This document shows positions 44,324 to 53,147 of a DNA stretch of 64,000 bases, piece by piece. Origin of the DNA: G963665185 sp963665185 (GTDB lineage: Bacteria > Desulfobacterota > Desulfovibrionia > Desulfovibrionales > Desulfovibrionaceae); assembly GCA_963665185.2 (NCBI GenBank), contig CAXXPO010000006.1, positions 28,120-92,119 of the forward strand, written 5' to 3'. The translations under genes and the position numbers were made by a program. A model generated the notes under the pieces. That model saw only the letters and a list, made by a program, of their open reading frames with translations, did not search any database and was not told where the DNA came from. Positions within the stretch are counted from its first letter, which is position 1. The number at the start of each line of letters is the position of its first letter.

Positions 44324-45648
44324 TGTCCTGCCGAACGCTTTGCCTGATGCAGCATGCCTATGACTGGGCCTGGAAAGCCGCCAGTCCCCTTTTGGGACGC
44401 AACAAGCGGCTGCGCCAGGGCATGGAACAACGCAGGCTGCACACCCCCCTGCCCCATGCAGATGTCTGGATGCAGGCGGCCAGTGCGGGCGAGGCGTATC
44501 TGGCCGTGCGCATCTGCCAGGAACTTGCACGGCGTGGCCTCCCCGAGGTCTGCTCCACAGGATTATCCGTTCTGGTCACCACCAACACCAGCCAAGGGTT
44601 CGACATCCTGAACTCCGCCATAACGGACGGCAGCATCGCGGCCAAGGCCGCGTACTGCCCATTCGACGCACCTTCGCTCATGGGCCGGGCCTTGGACATG
44701 GTAAGGCCCGCCGCAGTGGTCCTGCTGGAAACCGAACTCTGGCCCGGCCTGCTTCTGGCCTGCCGCGACCGCGATATTCCCGTGCTGGTGGCCAACGGCC
44801 GCATGTCCAGCAGAAGCTTTGCCCATTACCTGGCCTTTTCCGGACTGCTGGACCGCATTGGGCCGCAACGCATCCTGGCCATGTCGGACAAGGACGCGCA
44901 ACGTTTCGGCCTGGTCTTTCCCAGTGCTCGGACCGACGCCATGGCCAATGTAAAATTCGACAACGTGGCGGAAACGGCTGCCCGTCCCAGCCTGGGGTAT
45001 ACGGAAAATCCTGCTGCCGGCGCCATTGCGCCCAAGGCTCCCTTCGCAGTTTTCGGCTCGGTACGCCGCGAAGAACGGACAGAGGTCGTCCGGGCCGCCC
45101 AAAGTCTGCTGCAACGCAGGCCCCGGACCGTCATCGGTCTGTTTCCCCGGCATATGCACCATGTACCGAATTGGACCGCAGGCTTGGAACAGCAAGGCAT
45201 CCCGCACGTTCTGCGCTCGCAGCTCCAAGGCCGCGCTCCGCAAGGAAGCGTGGTTGTCTGGGACGTGTTCGGCGAACTGGGCGCGGCCTATCACCTGGCG
45301 CGGGCCGTCTTTGTGGGGGGAAGTCTCGCCCCTCTGGGCGGACAGAACTTTCTCGAACCCCTCAGTGCAGGCATCATCCCGGTGACAGGTCCGCATTGGC
45401 GGAATTTCGAATGGGTGGGGCACGACATTGTGGATCAGGGACTCCTGCTGCAAGCCGAAAGCCCGGACGACGTGGCGGAAATCCTGGCCGGACAGTTGGC
45501 GCGTCCCCGCAAAAAAAGCGCCGTGCGCAAGGATTTCATGAACTATGTGACAGCCCGTCGAGGCGGCGCGGCCCAAGCAGCCCGAGCCATTGCCCGACTT
45601 GTCTCCCCCCAAAAAACAGTTTCCCCGAAAACAGGAGAGCTTTCTTGA
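44323..45648 (+). CDS. waaA: 3-deoxy-D-manno-octulosonic acid (KDO) transferase
   Basis: A 441-residue glycosyltransferase of family 30 that puts KDO onto lipid A at the inner face of the inner membrane. It shows W-M-Q-A-A-S-A-G-E, with the Glu that acts as base, P-F-D-A-P near residue 115, V-L-L-E-T-E-L-W-P, and the late donor site G-G-S-L-A-P-L-G-G-Q-N-F-L-E-P. The N-terminal membrane anchor common in the family is weak here. It overlaps ddl by one base and kdsB by four. Confidence 0.94.
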   Translation: MSCRTLCLMQHAYDWAWKAASPLLGRNKRLRQGMEQRRLHTPLPHADVWMQAASAGEAYLAVRICQELARRGLPEVCSTGLSVLVTTNTSQGFDILNSAITDGSIAAKAAYCPFDAPSLMGRALDMVRPAAVVLLETELWPGLLLACRDRDIPVLVANGRMSSRSFAHYLAFSGLLDRIGPQRILAMSDKDAQRFGLVFPSARTDAMANVKFDNVAETAARPSLGYTENPAAGAIAPKAPFAVFGSVRREERTEVVRAAQSLLQRRPRTVIGLFPRHMHHVPNWTAGLEQQGIPHVLRSQLQGRAPQGSVVVWDVFGELGAAYHLARAVFVGGSLAPLGGQNFLEPLSAGIIPVTGPHWRNFEWVGHDIVDQGLLLQAESPDDVAEILAGQLARPRKKSAVRKDFMNYVTARRGGAAQAARAIARLVSPQKTVSPKTGELS

Positions 45649-46385
45649 GTTCCATGCCCCGCTGCCACGGCATCGTGCCCGCCCGTTACGCATCATCGCG
45701 TTTTCCCGGAAAGCCCCTGGTGGAAATCCTGGGAAAGCCCATGTTCTGGCACGTCTGCATCCGGGCCATGCGTTGCCCCGAACTGCAAAGCGTCCATCTG
45801 GCAACAGACGACGAACGAATTCTCCAGGCCGCACGCGCGCTGGACATCCCCGTGCTCATGACAGCACCGGACCATCCAAGCGGCACGGACCGCATTCATG
45901 AAGCAGCCTGCGCACTGGGTCTCGGCGGTTCCGACGTGGTGGTCAACATCCAGGGCGACGAACCCGCCCTGGCTCCGGCCATGCTCTCGCAACTGCTGGC
46001 TCCCTTTACCGATCCGACGGTCTGCGCGACCACCCTGGCCCACCGCATCCCCCCCGAAAGGGCCAAAATTTACGATCAGGTCAAAGTTGTCTGGACGAAC
46101 CAGGGGGATGCGTTGTACTTTTCCAGGTCGGTCATTCCGCATGGAGCGGAAGCCGACCAGCCGATCTGGGGGCACATCGGCATGTATGCCTACCGTTTTG
46201 CAACCCTGGAACGGTTCACCTCGCTTGCACCGGGAACACTGGAACAATGCGAACGGCTGGAGCAGCTCCGGCTGCTGGAAAACGGAATCCCCATCCGGGT
46301 TGTTCCCACAGAATATACCACGCGGGGCGTGGACAGACCTTCGGATATAGAAGCTGTCCAGTCCCTCATGACGGAGAATTCATAG
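45645..46385 (+). CDS. kdsB: CMP-KDO synthetase (3-deoxy-manno-octulosonate cytidylyltransferase)
   Basis: A 246-residue enzyme activating KDO with CTP, the donor for the adjacent WaaA. I-V-P-A-R-Y-A-S-S-R-F-P-G-K-P-L opens the nucleotide-binding fold, followed by S-G-T-D-R-I-H-E-A and V-V-N-I-Q-G-D-E-P. A TTG at 45645 is preferred over the ATG three codons later because AGGAGAG lies at proper spacing to the TTG. It overlaps the waaA stop by four bases and abuts carA. Confidence 0.95.
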   Translation: MSSMPRCHGIVPARYASSRFPGKPLVEILGKPMFWHVCIRAMRCPELQSVHLATDDERILQAARALDIPVLMTAPDHPSGTDRIHEAACALGLGGSDVVVNIQGDEPALAPAMLSQLLAPFTDPTVCATTLAHRIPPERAKIYDQVKVVWTNQGDALYFSRSVIPHGAEADQPIWGHIGMYAYRFATLERFTSLAPGTLEQCERLEQLRLLENGIPIRVVPTEYTTRGVDRPSDIEAVQSLMTENS

Positions 46386-47513
46386 ATGAAAGCCATTCTC
46401 GCCCTTGAAGACGGCACGATATTTCATGGCCGTTCCTTCACCGGCCCTGCAGAGACCTCCGGTGAGGTCATTTTCAACACCGCCATGACCGGATACCAGG
46501 AAGTCCTGACCGACCCCTCCTACACCGGGCAGATGGTCTGCATGACCTATCCGCACATGGGCAATTACGGGGTAAACCCCGAAGACGTGGAATCCGACCG
46601 CGTGCGTGCCGCCGCCATGATCGTCAAGGAGTGTTGCAAAACACCCTCCAACTGGCGGGCCACGGAATCCCTGCCCGAATATCTGCGCAAAGCGGGCGTG
46701 CCGGGCATCGAAGGCATCGACACCCGCGCCTTGACACGCCATCTGCGCCTGCACGGTGCCATGCGCGGCGTCATCTCCACGGAACAGTCCGATCCTGCCA
46801 AACTGGTTGCGCAGGCCAAGTCCATTCCTTCCATGGAAGGACTCGACCTGGCGTCGCAGGTTACGCCGGATAATCCCTACATATGGACCGGAACCACCAC
46901 CCGGCCCGTCGAACTGACCGACGGCGCATACGAATGGACCGGCAACGGCCCCCGGCTGGTGGTCTTCGACTTCGGCGTCAAATGGAACATCCTGCGTCTT
47001 CTGACGGACAGCGGATTCGACATGCTCATGGTTCCCTCCTCGTACACCCGCGAGCAGGTGGCCGCGTTGTCCCCCGATGCCGTGTTCCTTTCCTCCGGTC
47101 CCGGCGACCCGGCCGCGCTGCCCGATGTGGCGCATCAGGTCAGCCTGCTCACCGAGGACTATCCTGTGGGCGGAATCTGCCTGGGCCACCAGATTCTGGG
47201 CATGGCCCTGGGCGGCACGACCTACAAGCTCAAGTTCGGCCACCACGGTGCCAACCATCCGGTGCAGGAAACAGCCACCGGACGTATTGAAATTTCCTCG
47301 CAAAACCACGGTTTCTGCGTGGATATCTCCAAACTCGACTTCCTTACACTGACGCACGTCAATCTCAACGACCGGACGCTTGAAGGCTACGAGCACAAGG
47401 AAAAGCCCATCATGGCCTTGCAGTACCACCCGGAAGCCGGGCCCGGACCGCACGACAGCCGGACCTTTTTCCCCCGCTTCCGCAACTGCGTTAAAAATGT
47501 TACGGGAAAGTAG
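46386..47513 (+). CDS. carA: Carbamoyl phosphate synthase small (glutaminase) subunit
   Basis: A complete 375-residue CarA. It releases ammonia from glutamine for the large subunit, feeding pyrimidine and arginine synthesis. The N-terminal dimer domain (L-E-D-G-T-I-F-H-G-R-S-F, F-N-T-A-M-T-G-Y-Q-E) is followed by the class I amidotransferase with nucleophile motif G-I-C-L-G-H-Q and catalytic Q-Y-H-P-E-A. It begins immediately after kdsB. carB is not in the window. Confidence 0.97.
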   Translation: MKAILALEDGTIFHGRSFTGPAETSGEVIFNTAMTGYQEVLTDPSYTGQMVCMTYPHMGNYGVNPEDVESDRVRAAAMIVKECCKTPSNWRATESLPEYLRKAGVPGIEGIDTRALTRHLRLHGAMRGVISTEQSDPAKLVAQAKSIPSMEGLDLASQVTPDNPYIWTGTTTRPVELTDGAYEWTGNGPRLVVFDFGVKWNILRLLTDSGFDMLMVPSSYTREQVAALSPDAVFLSSGPGDPAALPDVAHQVSLLTEDYPVGGICLGHQILGMALGGTTYKLKFGHHGANHPVQETATGRIEISSQNHGFCVDISKLDFLTLTHVNLNDRTLEGYEHKEKPIMALQYHPEAGPGPHDSRTFFPRFRNCVKNVTGK

Positions 47514-47578
47514 CCGACCATACCATCGACGAAAAAGAGACAGATAAAGAGTTCACAACTCGTTGCAAGGAAAGGCCA

Positions 47579-48379
47579 ATGTCCGCCCAACTGATCAAAG
47601 CACGCTCACTCATTGCCAGCATCAATTCGCATCTCAAGCAAAGCAAGCTTATCCCTGCCGCACAGGCTCTCCACGATGCCGTCGTCATCATTTTGCAGAA
47701 CAAGCTCATGAAGGCTGAAAAGCAGGAATTTGCGCAACTGCTCGACACGGCCATCTACGCCCTCAGCGGCAACAAGAAGCTCAAGGAAATCTACCCCCTC
47801 ATCATCAATTATTCCGAGGGGGAAGAACGTGCGCTTCTTGAGCAGATAAAGGATCTGCTCAAGGAATTGCAGGCATCGAGCGAAGCCGAAGTAAAGGATC
47901 TGCTCAAGCAGATGCAGCAACGCAAGAACGATGGACTCAAGGCCGTTGCGGATCTGCTGGAACAGGGCGAAGTGGAGCATGCCAAAAAAGCGGCGGACAG
48001 GCTCATCAAGGATTTTCCGCACGACGCCGACCTCAAGGCGGACATCGCCGACCTGTTTCTCAAGGCCGAGGAATACAAGGTCGCCTTCGACTATCTGGAT
48101 GCGGCCCTGAAAGACGACCCCGAAGCCGTGCACCTGTACAACCGCATCGGAATCGTTCTGCGCAAGATGCAGGACTTCACCACGGCGGAACAGTACTATG
48201 ACCGCGCCCTCACCTTTTGCAAAACAGACGAGTATCTTTATTTCAATATCGGCCGACTGTACCACGACTGGCAAAAATGGGCCAAGATGGGCGAGGCTGC
48301 AAAAAAGGCATTGGAAATCAATCCCAACTTCTCCCAGGCAGCCAAGATGCTGCAATTCGCCAACAAGAAACTGGGATAA
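47579..48379 (+). CDS. Tetratricopeptide-repeat protein
   Basis: A 266-residue soluble protein, nearly all alpha helix, with no signal peptide. The N-terminal half is a charged helical region; residues about 130-260 are three or four TPR units, including Y-L-Y-F-N-I-G-R-L-Y. A protein-interaction adaptor of unknown partner. It follows carA by 65 bases and ends at a strong terminator, closing the plus-strand run. Confidence 0.85.
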   Translation: MSAQLIKARSLIASINSHLKQSKLIPAAQALHDAVVIILQNKLMKAEKQEFAQLLDTAIYALSGNKKLKEIYPLIINYSEGEERALLEQIKDLLKELQASSEAEVKDLLKQMQQRKNDGLKAVADLLEQGEVEHAKKAADRLIKDFPHDADLKADIADLFLKAEEYKVAFDYLDAALKDDPEAVHLYNRIGIVLRKMQDFTTAEQYYDRALTFCKTDEYLYFNIGRLYHDWQKWAKMGEAAKKALEINPNFSQAAKMLQFANKKLG

Positions 48380-48400
48380 CGAACCTCACCCGCCGACAAA

Positions 48401-48441
48401 ACAAGGCCCGCTCCTTATGAAAGGAGCGGGCCTTGTTTTTA
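48401..48441. terminator. Bidirectional Rho-independent terminator
   Basis: ACAAGGCCCGCTCCTT and AAGGAGCGGGCCTTGT are perfect 16-base arms with a four-base loop, followed by a T run; A residues precede it on the other side. It serves the TPR gene and the convergent oligosaccharyltransferase gene. Confidence 0.95.
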
Positions 48442-48457
48442 ATTGCATGGGCAAACC

Positions 48458-50704
48458 CTACTGCGCCAGCCTGTATATCCTCCCCCATGGAGAATTTTCC
48501 ACCACCAGCTGAAAGTACGGGGTGAATTCCTTTGGGTCCTTCACAAGCATTTGCACCATCATGGAGTCGTAAATGACGTCATCCATGACAAAGACCTCGT
48601 TGCTCAGACGATTCATGACCACGTTCAGCCCGGTGGGGTTGGACCACTTGCGGATCTGGGTGGTGTCCGACAGAACAATGGCCAGTTCCTTGATCTTGAG
48701 CGGAGGATATTCCCCGGTTACCAGCGTACCGGTCTGCGTATCTATGCTGACATCGCCGCCCACCTGTCCGACCTGACCGCGCGCATGGCTGCCCGTGGCC
48801 ACGTTCCACGAACCGAAATCGGAAATCCAGCCTGACAATTTGAGATTGTCCCAGGCCAGCACCAGGTATTGCGATGGATGGCGTGTATCCACAGGCATGG
48901 CTTTGGTTGAAAGATCGCCCAGGTATTGTTGGGCCCTGCCTGCGCCCATGTCTTCCAAAAATTCGATAGGATCCAGACTCAGCTCGAAAATACCGGGCAC
49001 GGTCCACCGGTCCGCCTCGCCATCCCCACCCTCGGCCTGCACCTGTTTCCAGGTCTGCGCGGCAAAGGTATGCATAAGCTGGGACGCGGCCATGGGACTA
49101 TACGCCATGTGTACCTTGGCCAGAGGAAAAACCCAGTTGGAATAATTGCGGCCGCCGTCGGCAAAGGTGTAGCGTCTGGCGTAAAACTGGGCGGCATAGC
49201 CGTAATCCCACCATTGCCAGAGCCAGCCGTTCCTCTCCGTGGCATTTTCGGCCACGTTCAGGGTCCGGGCATATTCACGTGTCAGCACGGGAGCCGGACG
49301 CAGCTGCGAACTGAAAATAACCATGGGATAGGCCACACCCGCCAGAAACACCAGCCCGGCAACCCAGCGCAATGCCCGGGGAGCCTTGAACAGATCCCCC
49401 ACCGCCAGTCCCAGTCCGAGAAACCCCAGTCCCAATGTCGGCCCTCCATACATGGAGAACCTATACCCGAAGCGGGTGCTGGCAAGGCCGAGCAACAAGA
49501 GCGGCAAAAAAGCCAGGCAGGCCGGACGCCGCCAGCAGAGATAACCGTATCCGGCGACTCCCCCCCAAAAGATGGTCCAATGGCCCGCTATCTGTTCGAT
49601 AATCAGGGCCAACGGCGCATTTTGGGCCTCACGCACGCTCTGCCGGATGCCCGGCAGCTGCAGCGCGGCCTCCACACTCTGGGACGCGTTGCCCAATCCG
49701 CCCGACACGTGGGTCGGCTTGAGCCATGTCAAAACGTGGCTCAGCATGCCTCGCACAATCTCGCCCTCAAAGACAACCACGGCAATCACGAAAACTCCCG
49801 CCAATCCCCAGAGCATGCGCTGCTCCGCCAACAACGCGGGCCGCTTCCAGGCGACAACGGCCAGGAGGGCGGCAGCAAGCACGCCGGGCCAGCCGAAGAA
49901 CAAGGGAGCCGTGGACAGGCACGCTGCGCACAGGGCGGTCAGACGCAGGCCCGGTACTGCCAGGACAAATCCGGCCACCCCGGCCAATCCCAAGGTCGCC
50001 AGCATGATGGACATGCCGCTGGCGTAAAAAATATAATAGAGCTGGCACATCAACCCGAGCGCAAAGGCCCCGCCCCAGATCGCAGGCAGATCGGGGAGTG
50101 AAAGGGGGCCGTCCTGCCCACTGCGCCGCCCCATCCCCCTTCTGCGCCAGGCCATATCAAAGTAGCGATCCAGCCAGAGCAGCACCCCGCCCGCCAGAAT
50201 CACTGGAAACAGCAGGGTGTACAGGTCCGTGTCCAGACTGCCGAGCCGAGTGCGTACGGTGTAGCCAAGGGAGGTGGCGGCAAGGAGTCCGGCCACGGCG
50301 GAAAATTCGCATCCGCCCAAACGGCAGGCTAGCAGACAAACCGGAATGGCGGCCAGGGGAGCCAGCACCGCCGGCAGCCAGAATCCTATTTCCGCCACGG
50401 AAAAACCGGTCAGGGCATGTAGAAACGACAACATCCGGGGCAGGGGCTGCCCCACGAAAAATCCGTTGACGTCCACGGCTCCGGCCAGCCAGGCGTAGGC
50501 GTCGTGGGTGGACATGAGATACTGCCCGTCCAACTTCAGGCCGGGGGACTGCCAGTAGACGAATTCCTGGGCCCTGAAAAAAAAACTCAGGCCATAGGCC
50601 AGCAGGCATCCGATAAAACATCCGCTCCACGACATCCAGACGGGTGGATTGTCTGCTCCATCCACTGCCGCGCCGGAATGTTCCGCTTCAACGGCATGCT
50701 CCAT
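48458..50704 (-). CDS. STT3/PglB-type oligosaccharyltransferase
   Basis: About 748 residues from an ATG preceded by GGAGG. About 12-13 membrane segments lead to a C-terminal soluble domain containing W-W-D-Y-G (residues 498-502), the invariant motif of STT3/PglB/AglB enzymes that recognise the N-x-S/T sequon. Acidic residues for the metal site are present in S-T-H-D-A-Y-A-W (Asp 68) and L-D-T-D-L-Y (158-160). It would transfer a lipid-linked glycan to asparagine of exported proteins. Active PglB homologues are known in Desulfovibrio. No glycan-assembly (pgl) cluster is adjacent. Confidence 0.9.
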   Translation of the reverse strand: MEHAVEAEHSGAAVDGADNPPVWMSWSGCFIGCLLAYGLSFFFRAQEFVYWQSPGLKLDGQYLMSTHDAYAWLAGAVDVNGFFVGQPLPRMLSFLHALTGFSVAEIGFWLPAVLAPLAAIPVCLLACRLGGCEFSAVAGLLAATSLGYTVRTRLGSLDTDLYTLLFPVILAGGVLLWLDRYFDMAWRRRGMGRRSGQDGPLSLPDLPAIWGGAFALGLMCQLYYIFYASGMSIMLATLGLAGVAGFVLAVPGLRLTALCAACLSTAPLFFGWPGVLAAALLAVVAWKRPALLAEQRMLWGLAGVFVIAVVVFEGEIVRGMLSHVLTWLKPTHVSGGLGNASQSVEAALQLPGIRQSVREAQNAPLALIIEQIAGHWTIFWGGVAGYGYLCWRRPACLAFLPLLLLGLASTRFGYRFSMYGGPTLGLGFLGLGLAVGDLFKAPRALRWVAGLVFLAGVAYPMVIFSSQLRPAPVLTREYARTLNVAENATERNGWLWQWWDYGYAAQFYARRYTFADGGRNYSNWVFPLAKVHMAYSPMAASQLMHTFAAQTWKQVQAEGGDGEADRWTVPGIFELSLDPIEFLEDMGAGRAQQYLGDLSTKAMPVDTRHPSQYLVLAWDNLKLSGWISDFGSWNVATGSHARGQVGQVGGDVSIDTQTGTLVTGEYPPLKIKELAIVLSDTTQIRKWSNPTGLNVVMNRLSNEVFVMDDVIYDSMMVQMLVKDPKEFTPYFQLVVENSPWGRIYRLAQ

Positions 50705-51016
50705 GCCTGCCTCCTGCCTGCGGGCAGTTGGCTCCACGGCGGTCTGGCCGGCAACGATTTCCTTTTTCCTTTTCTTTCTCCCCAAGGCGGTCTCCAATAT
50801 GGTCGGGTTGCGAAGGTCGGCTTTTGTTTCTATGGTGCTGCCTGCCGAAAGTGTATATACGCTTCCGCGGCTGATTCGCTTTTGGCAACTCTGCGTCTGC
50901 ATGGATATTCCAACGTGATGTTCCGGAAAGGCGTTCTTGTTTCAACTCCGCTTTTTTCGGAAGGATCGCTCGTGACGGCTGCTCCACGCAACGCACTGAG
51001 CCAAATACGACAAGAT

Positions 51017-51697
51017 ATGAAAAGACACAACGTTCTGTTGAATTACTTCTCGGCCATGCACGACGCGCTCGGCCCGAGCAATTGGTGGCCTGGTGAAAAT
51101 CCCTTTGAAATCGCCGTGGGCGCAATCCTCACCCAGAACACCAACTGGGCCAACGTGGAAAAAGCAATTGCCAACCTCCGCTCGGAAAACCTGCTAACCC
51201 CCGCCGCCATGGCCGTCCTGAACGAAGACGAACTGGCCGAGCACATCCGCCCGGCGGGTTTTTTCCGGCTAAAGGCCGCCCGCATGGGAAACTTTCTGCG
51301 TTTTCTACGCCATCGCGCCCCGTCTCCGGAAGCACTGCACAACCCCGCCATGGACTTTCTGCGCAACCTGAATATGGAGGACCTGCGCGACGACCTGCTG
51401 GGCGTCAAGGGCATAGGGCCGGAAACCGCGGACTGCATCCTGCTCTACGCACTGGAATACCCGAGTTTCGTGGCCGACGCCTACACCGCCCGGCTGCTGC
51501 ATCGCCATGGCCATCTGCCGCAGGACGCACCTTACAACGAATTGCGCGACTTTTTCATGGACACCCTGCCGCCGGATGTGGAAACTTTCAATGAATACCA
51601 CGCGCTCATTGTCCGCGTGGGCAAGGCATGGTGCAAAAAACGCGCTCCAAAGTGCCGGGAATGCCCGCTTTCCTCCTTTCTGGACCAGGCTCCCTAA
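51017..51697 (+). CDS. HhH-GPD DNA glycosylase, endonuclease III-like without the catalytic lysine
   Basis: A 226-residue base-excision repair protein. The fold is that of Nth: N-P-F-E-I-A-V-G-A-I-L-T-Q-N-T, then the hairpin G-V-K-G-I-G-P-E-T-A and V-A-D-A-Y. The Nth lysine (G-V-G-R-K-T-A) is replaced by Glu, so a lyase activity is unlikely. The C-terminal iron-sulfur motif keeps three of four Cys (C-x6-C-x2-C, then Leu instead of Cys). This resembles MagIII-type alkyl-base glycosylases. The start is inferred; the frame is open further upstream. It diverges from the oligosaccharyltransferase. Confidence 0.85.
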   Translation: MKRHNVLLNYFSAMHDALGPSNWWPGENPFEIAVGAILTQNTNWANVEKAIANLRSENLLTPAAMAVLNEDELAEHIRPAGFFRLKAARMGNFLRFLRHRAPSPEALHNPAMDFLRNLNMEDLRDDLLGVKGIGPETADCILLYALEYPSFVADAYTARLLHRHGHLPQDAPYNELRDFFMDTLPPDVETFNEYHALIVRVGKAWCKKRAPKCRECPLSSFLDQAP

Positions 51698-51716
51698 GCC
51701 ATTGTATGCTTCCGCC

Positions 51717-52885
51717 ATGAATTATCACAAAGGTCTTCCCCCACCACGTCTGGTCCGCTTCATGGTCTGCATTCGGCCCGCTTTTCCTGCTGGCCGCCCT
51801 TTCCTTTTCCGTCCTCTGGCCTGCTTACGGACAATGTGCCTCCACAGCCGACTCCCTGCGAGACCGGATCAGCCAGGAAAAAAGCAAGGCCCAGGAGCAT
51901 CAGACCGCCGTTTCCCAACTGAGCCAAAAGGAACGCGGGCTGTACAAGAATCTTGCCGAGCTGGAGGACCGGACTGCCAAACTGGAAAAGGCCGTTTGGG
52001 CCGAGGAAACCCGTCTTTCGGAAATAGAACGGACACAGGACGCCCTGGTGGAGGAGCACGACAAGCTGACCCGGAAACGACGCGCCCTGTCCGCCGAACT
52101 GGACGACATCCTGGCCCAGCTCTGGCCCCTGCATCTGCAACGCAACACGGGCAGGCTTTCGCTTCTCTCCTCCTGGAAAAATGCGGACAGGCGCTTCACC
52201 TGGATGCGCCAGCTTTACGACCAGGCGGACAGCGTTCTGGAAGAGCTTCAGCAGCAATCGGCCAAACTTGCCGCCAACCTGGCGGAGCAGGACAGGTTGC
52301 GTCAGGAGGCGGTCAAACGGCTGGAAAGCATCAACGCCAAAAAAGACGACCTGCTCGCGGACAAACTGGCCCTTGTCAAAAGCATCCGCACCATCCGGGC
52401 ACAGCGCGTGAGCGAGGAAGAGGCGCTCTCGGGAATTCTGTCCCACCGTGGATTCACTCAAATACAAACTCAAGGCCCTGACCGCCCGCAAGTTCTCCGA
52501 TTTCAAGGGAAGCCTTCCCTGGCCTGCACGAGGCAAGGTCGTTGCCCGCTATGCTCCGCATGCCACCCCTCCTGTACGCGGCCTGGGGCTGAAACTACCG
52601 CCCGATGCCCCGGTACAGGCCATGTCCTGGGGCAAAGTGGTGCACAACGACACTTTGCGCGGTTTCGGCAAAGTGATCATTCTTTTCCACGGCCAAGACT
52701 ACTACACGCTGTATGCGTTTCTGGAACAAAGCAACGTCCGTGTAGGGCAGGATGTGGAAAAGGACGAAATTATCGGCTATGCGGGCTATTACCCCAAGGC
52801 TCAGGGACCTGGCCTGTATTTTGAATTGCGTTTTCATAAAAAAGCACTTAACCCAAACGAGTGGCTCACCACCTTGAAAGATTAG
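51717..52885 (+). CDS. EnvC-like murein hydrolase activator, M23/LytM domain (two apparent frameshifts)
   Basis: The frames chain to a product of about 388 residues. A hydrophobic signal-like segment (F-G-P-L-F-L-L-A-A-L) is followed by a long coiled coil (about 50-240) and a LytM/M23 domain. The latter keeps the fold (G-K-V-V-A-R-Y, Y-Y-T-L-Y-A-F-L, L-Y-F-E-L-R) but the usual zinc histidines are not evident, as in non-enzymatic activators. Removing one base near 51738-51742 and one near 52442 restores the reading. EnvC proteins activate amidases during cell division. It precedes ctpA, a common pairing. Confidence 0.82.
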
Positions 52886-53147
52886 TATAATGTTCGCAAT
52901 CTGACGCGCTCACCGGAACAGCAAGATACTGCGAAAAATCTACACCATGATTGCGCGACACCCGGCAGGCGGTGAAATTCCGTGCGGGACGGAATATCCC
53001 GCCATGTGAAAACCCGGCGCGGACTTTTTCAGCACCAACAGAAGAAGAGCCGTAATTCAAGTGGTACGATTTTCCACAAAAATACAATTGATCCCAACGC
53101 TGCTGCGTGAATTATGCAGCAGCTTTACAAATTCCCAGGAGGAATGC

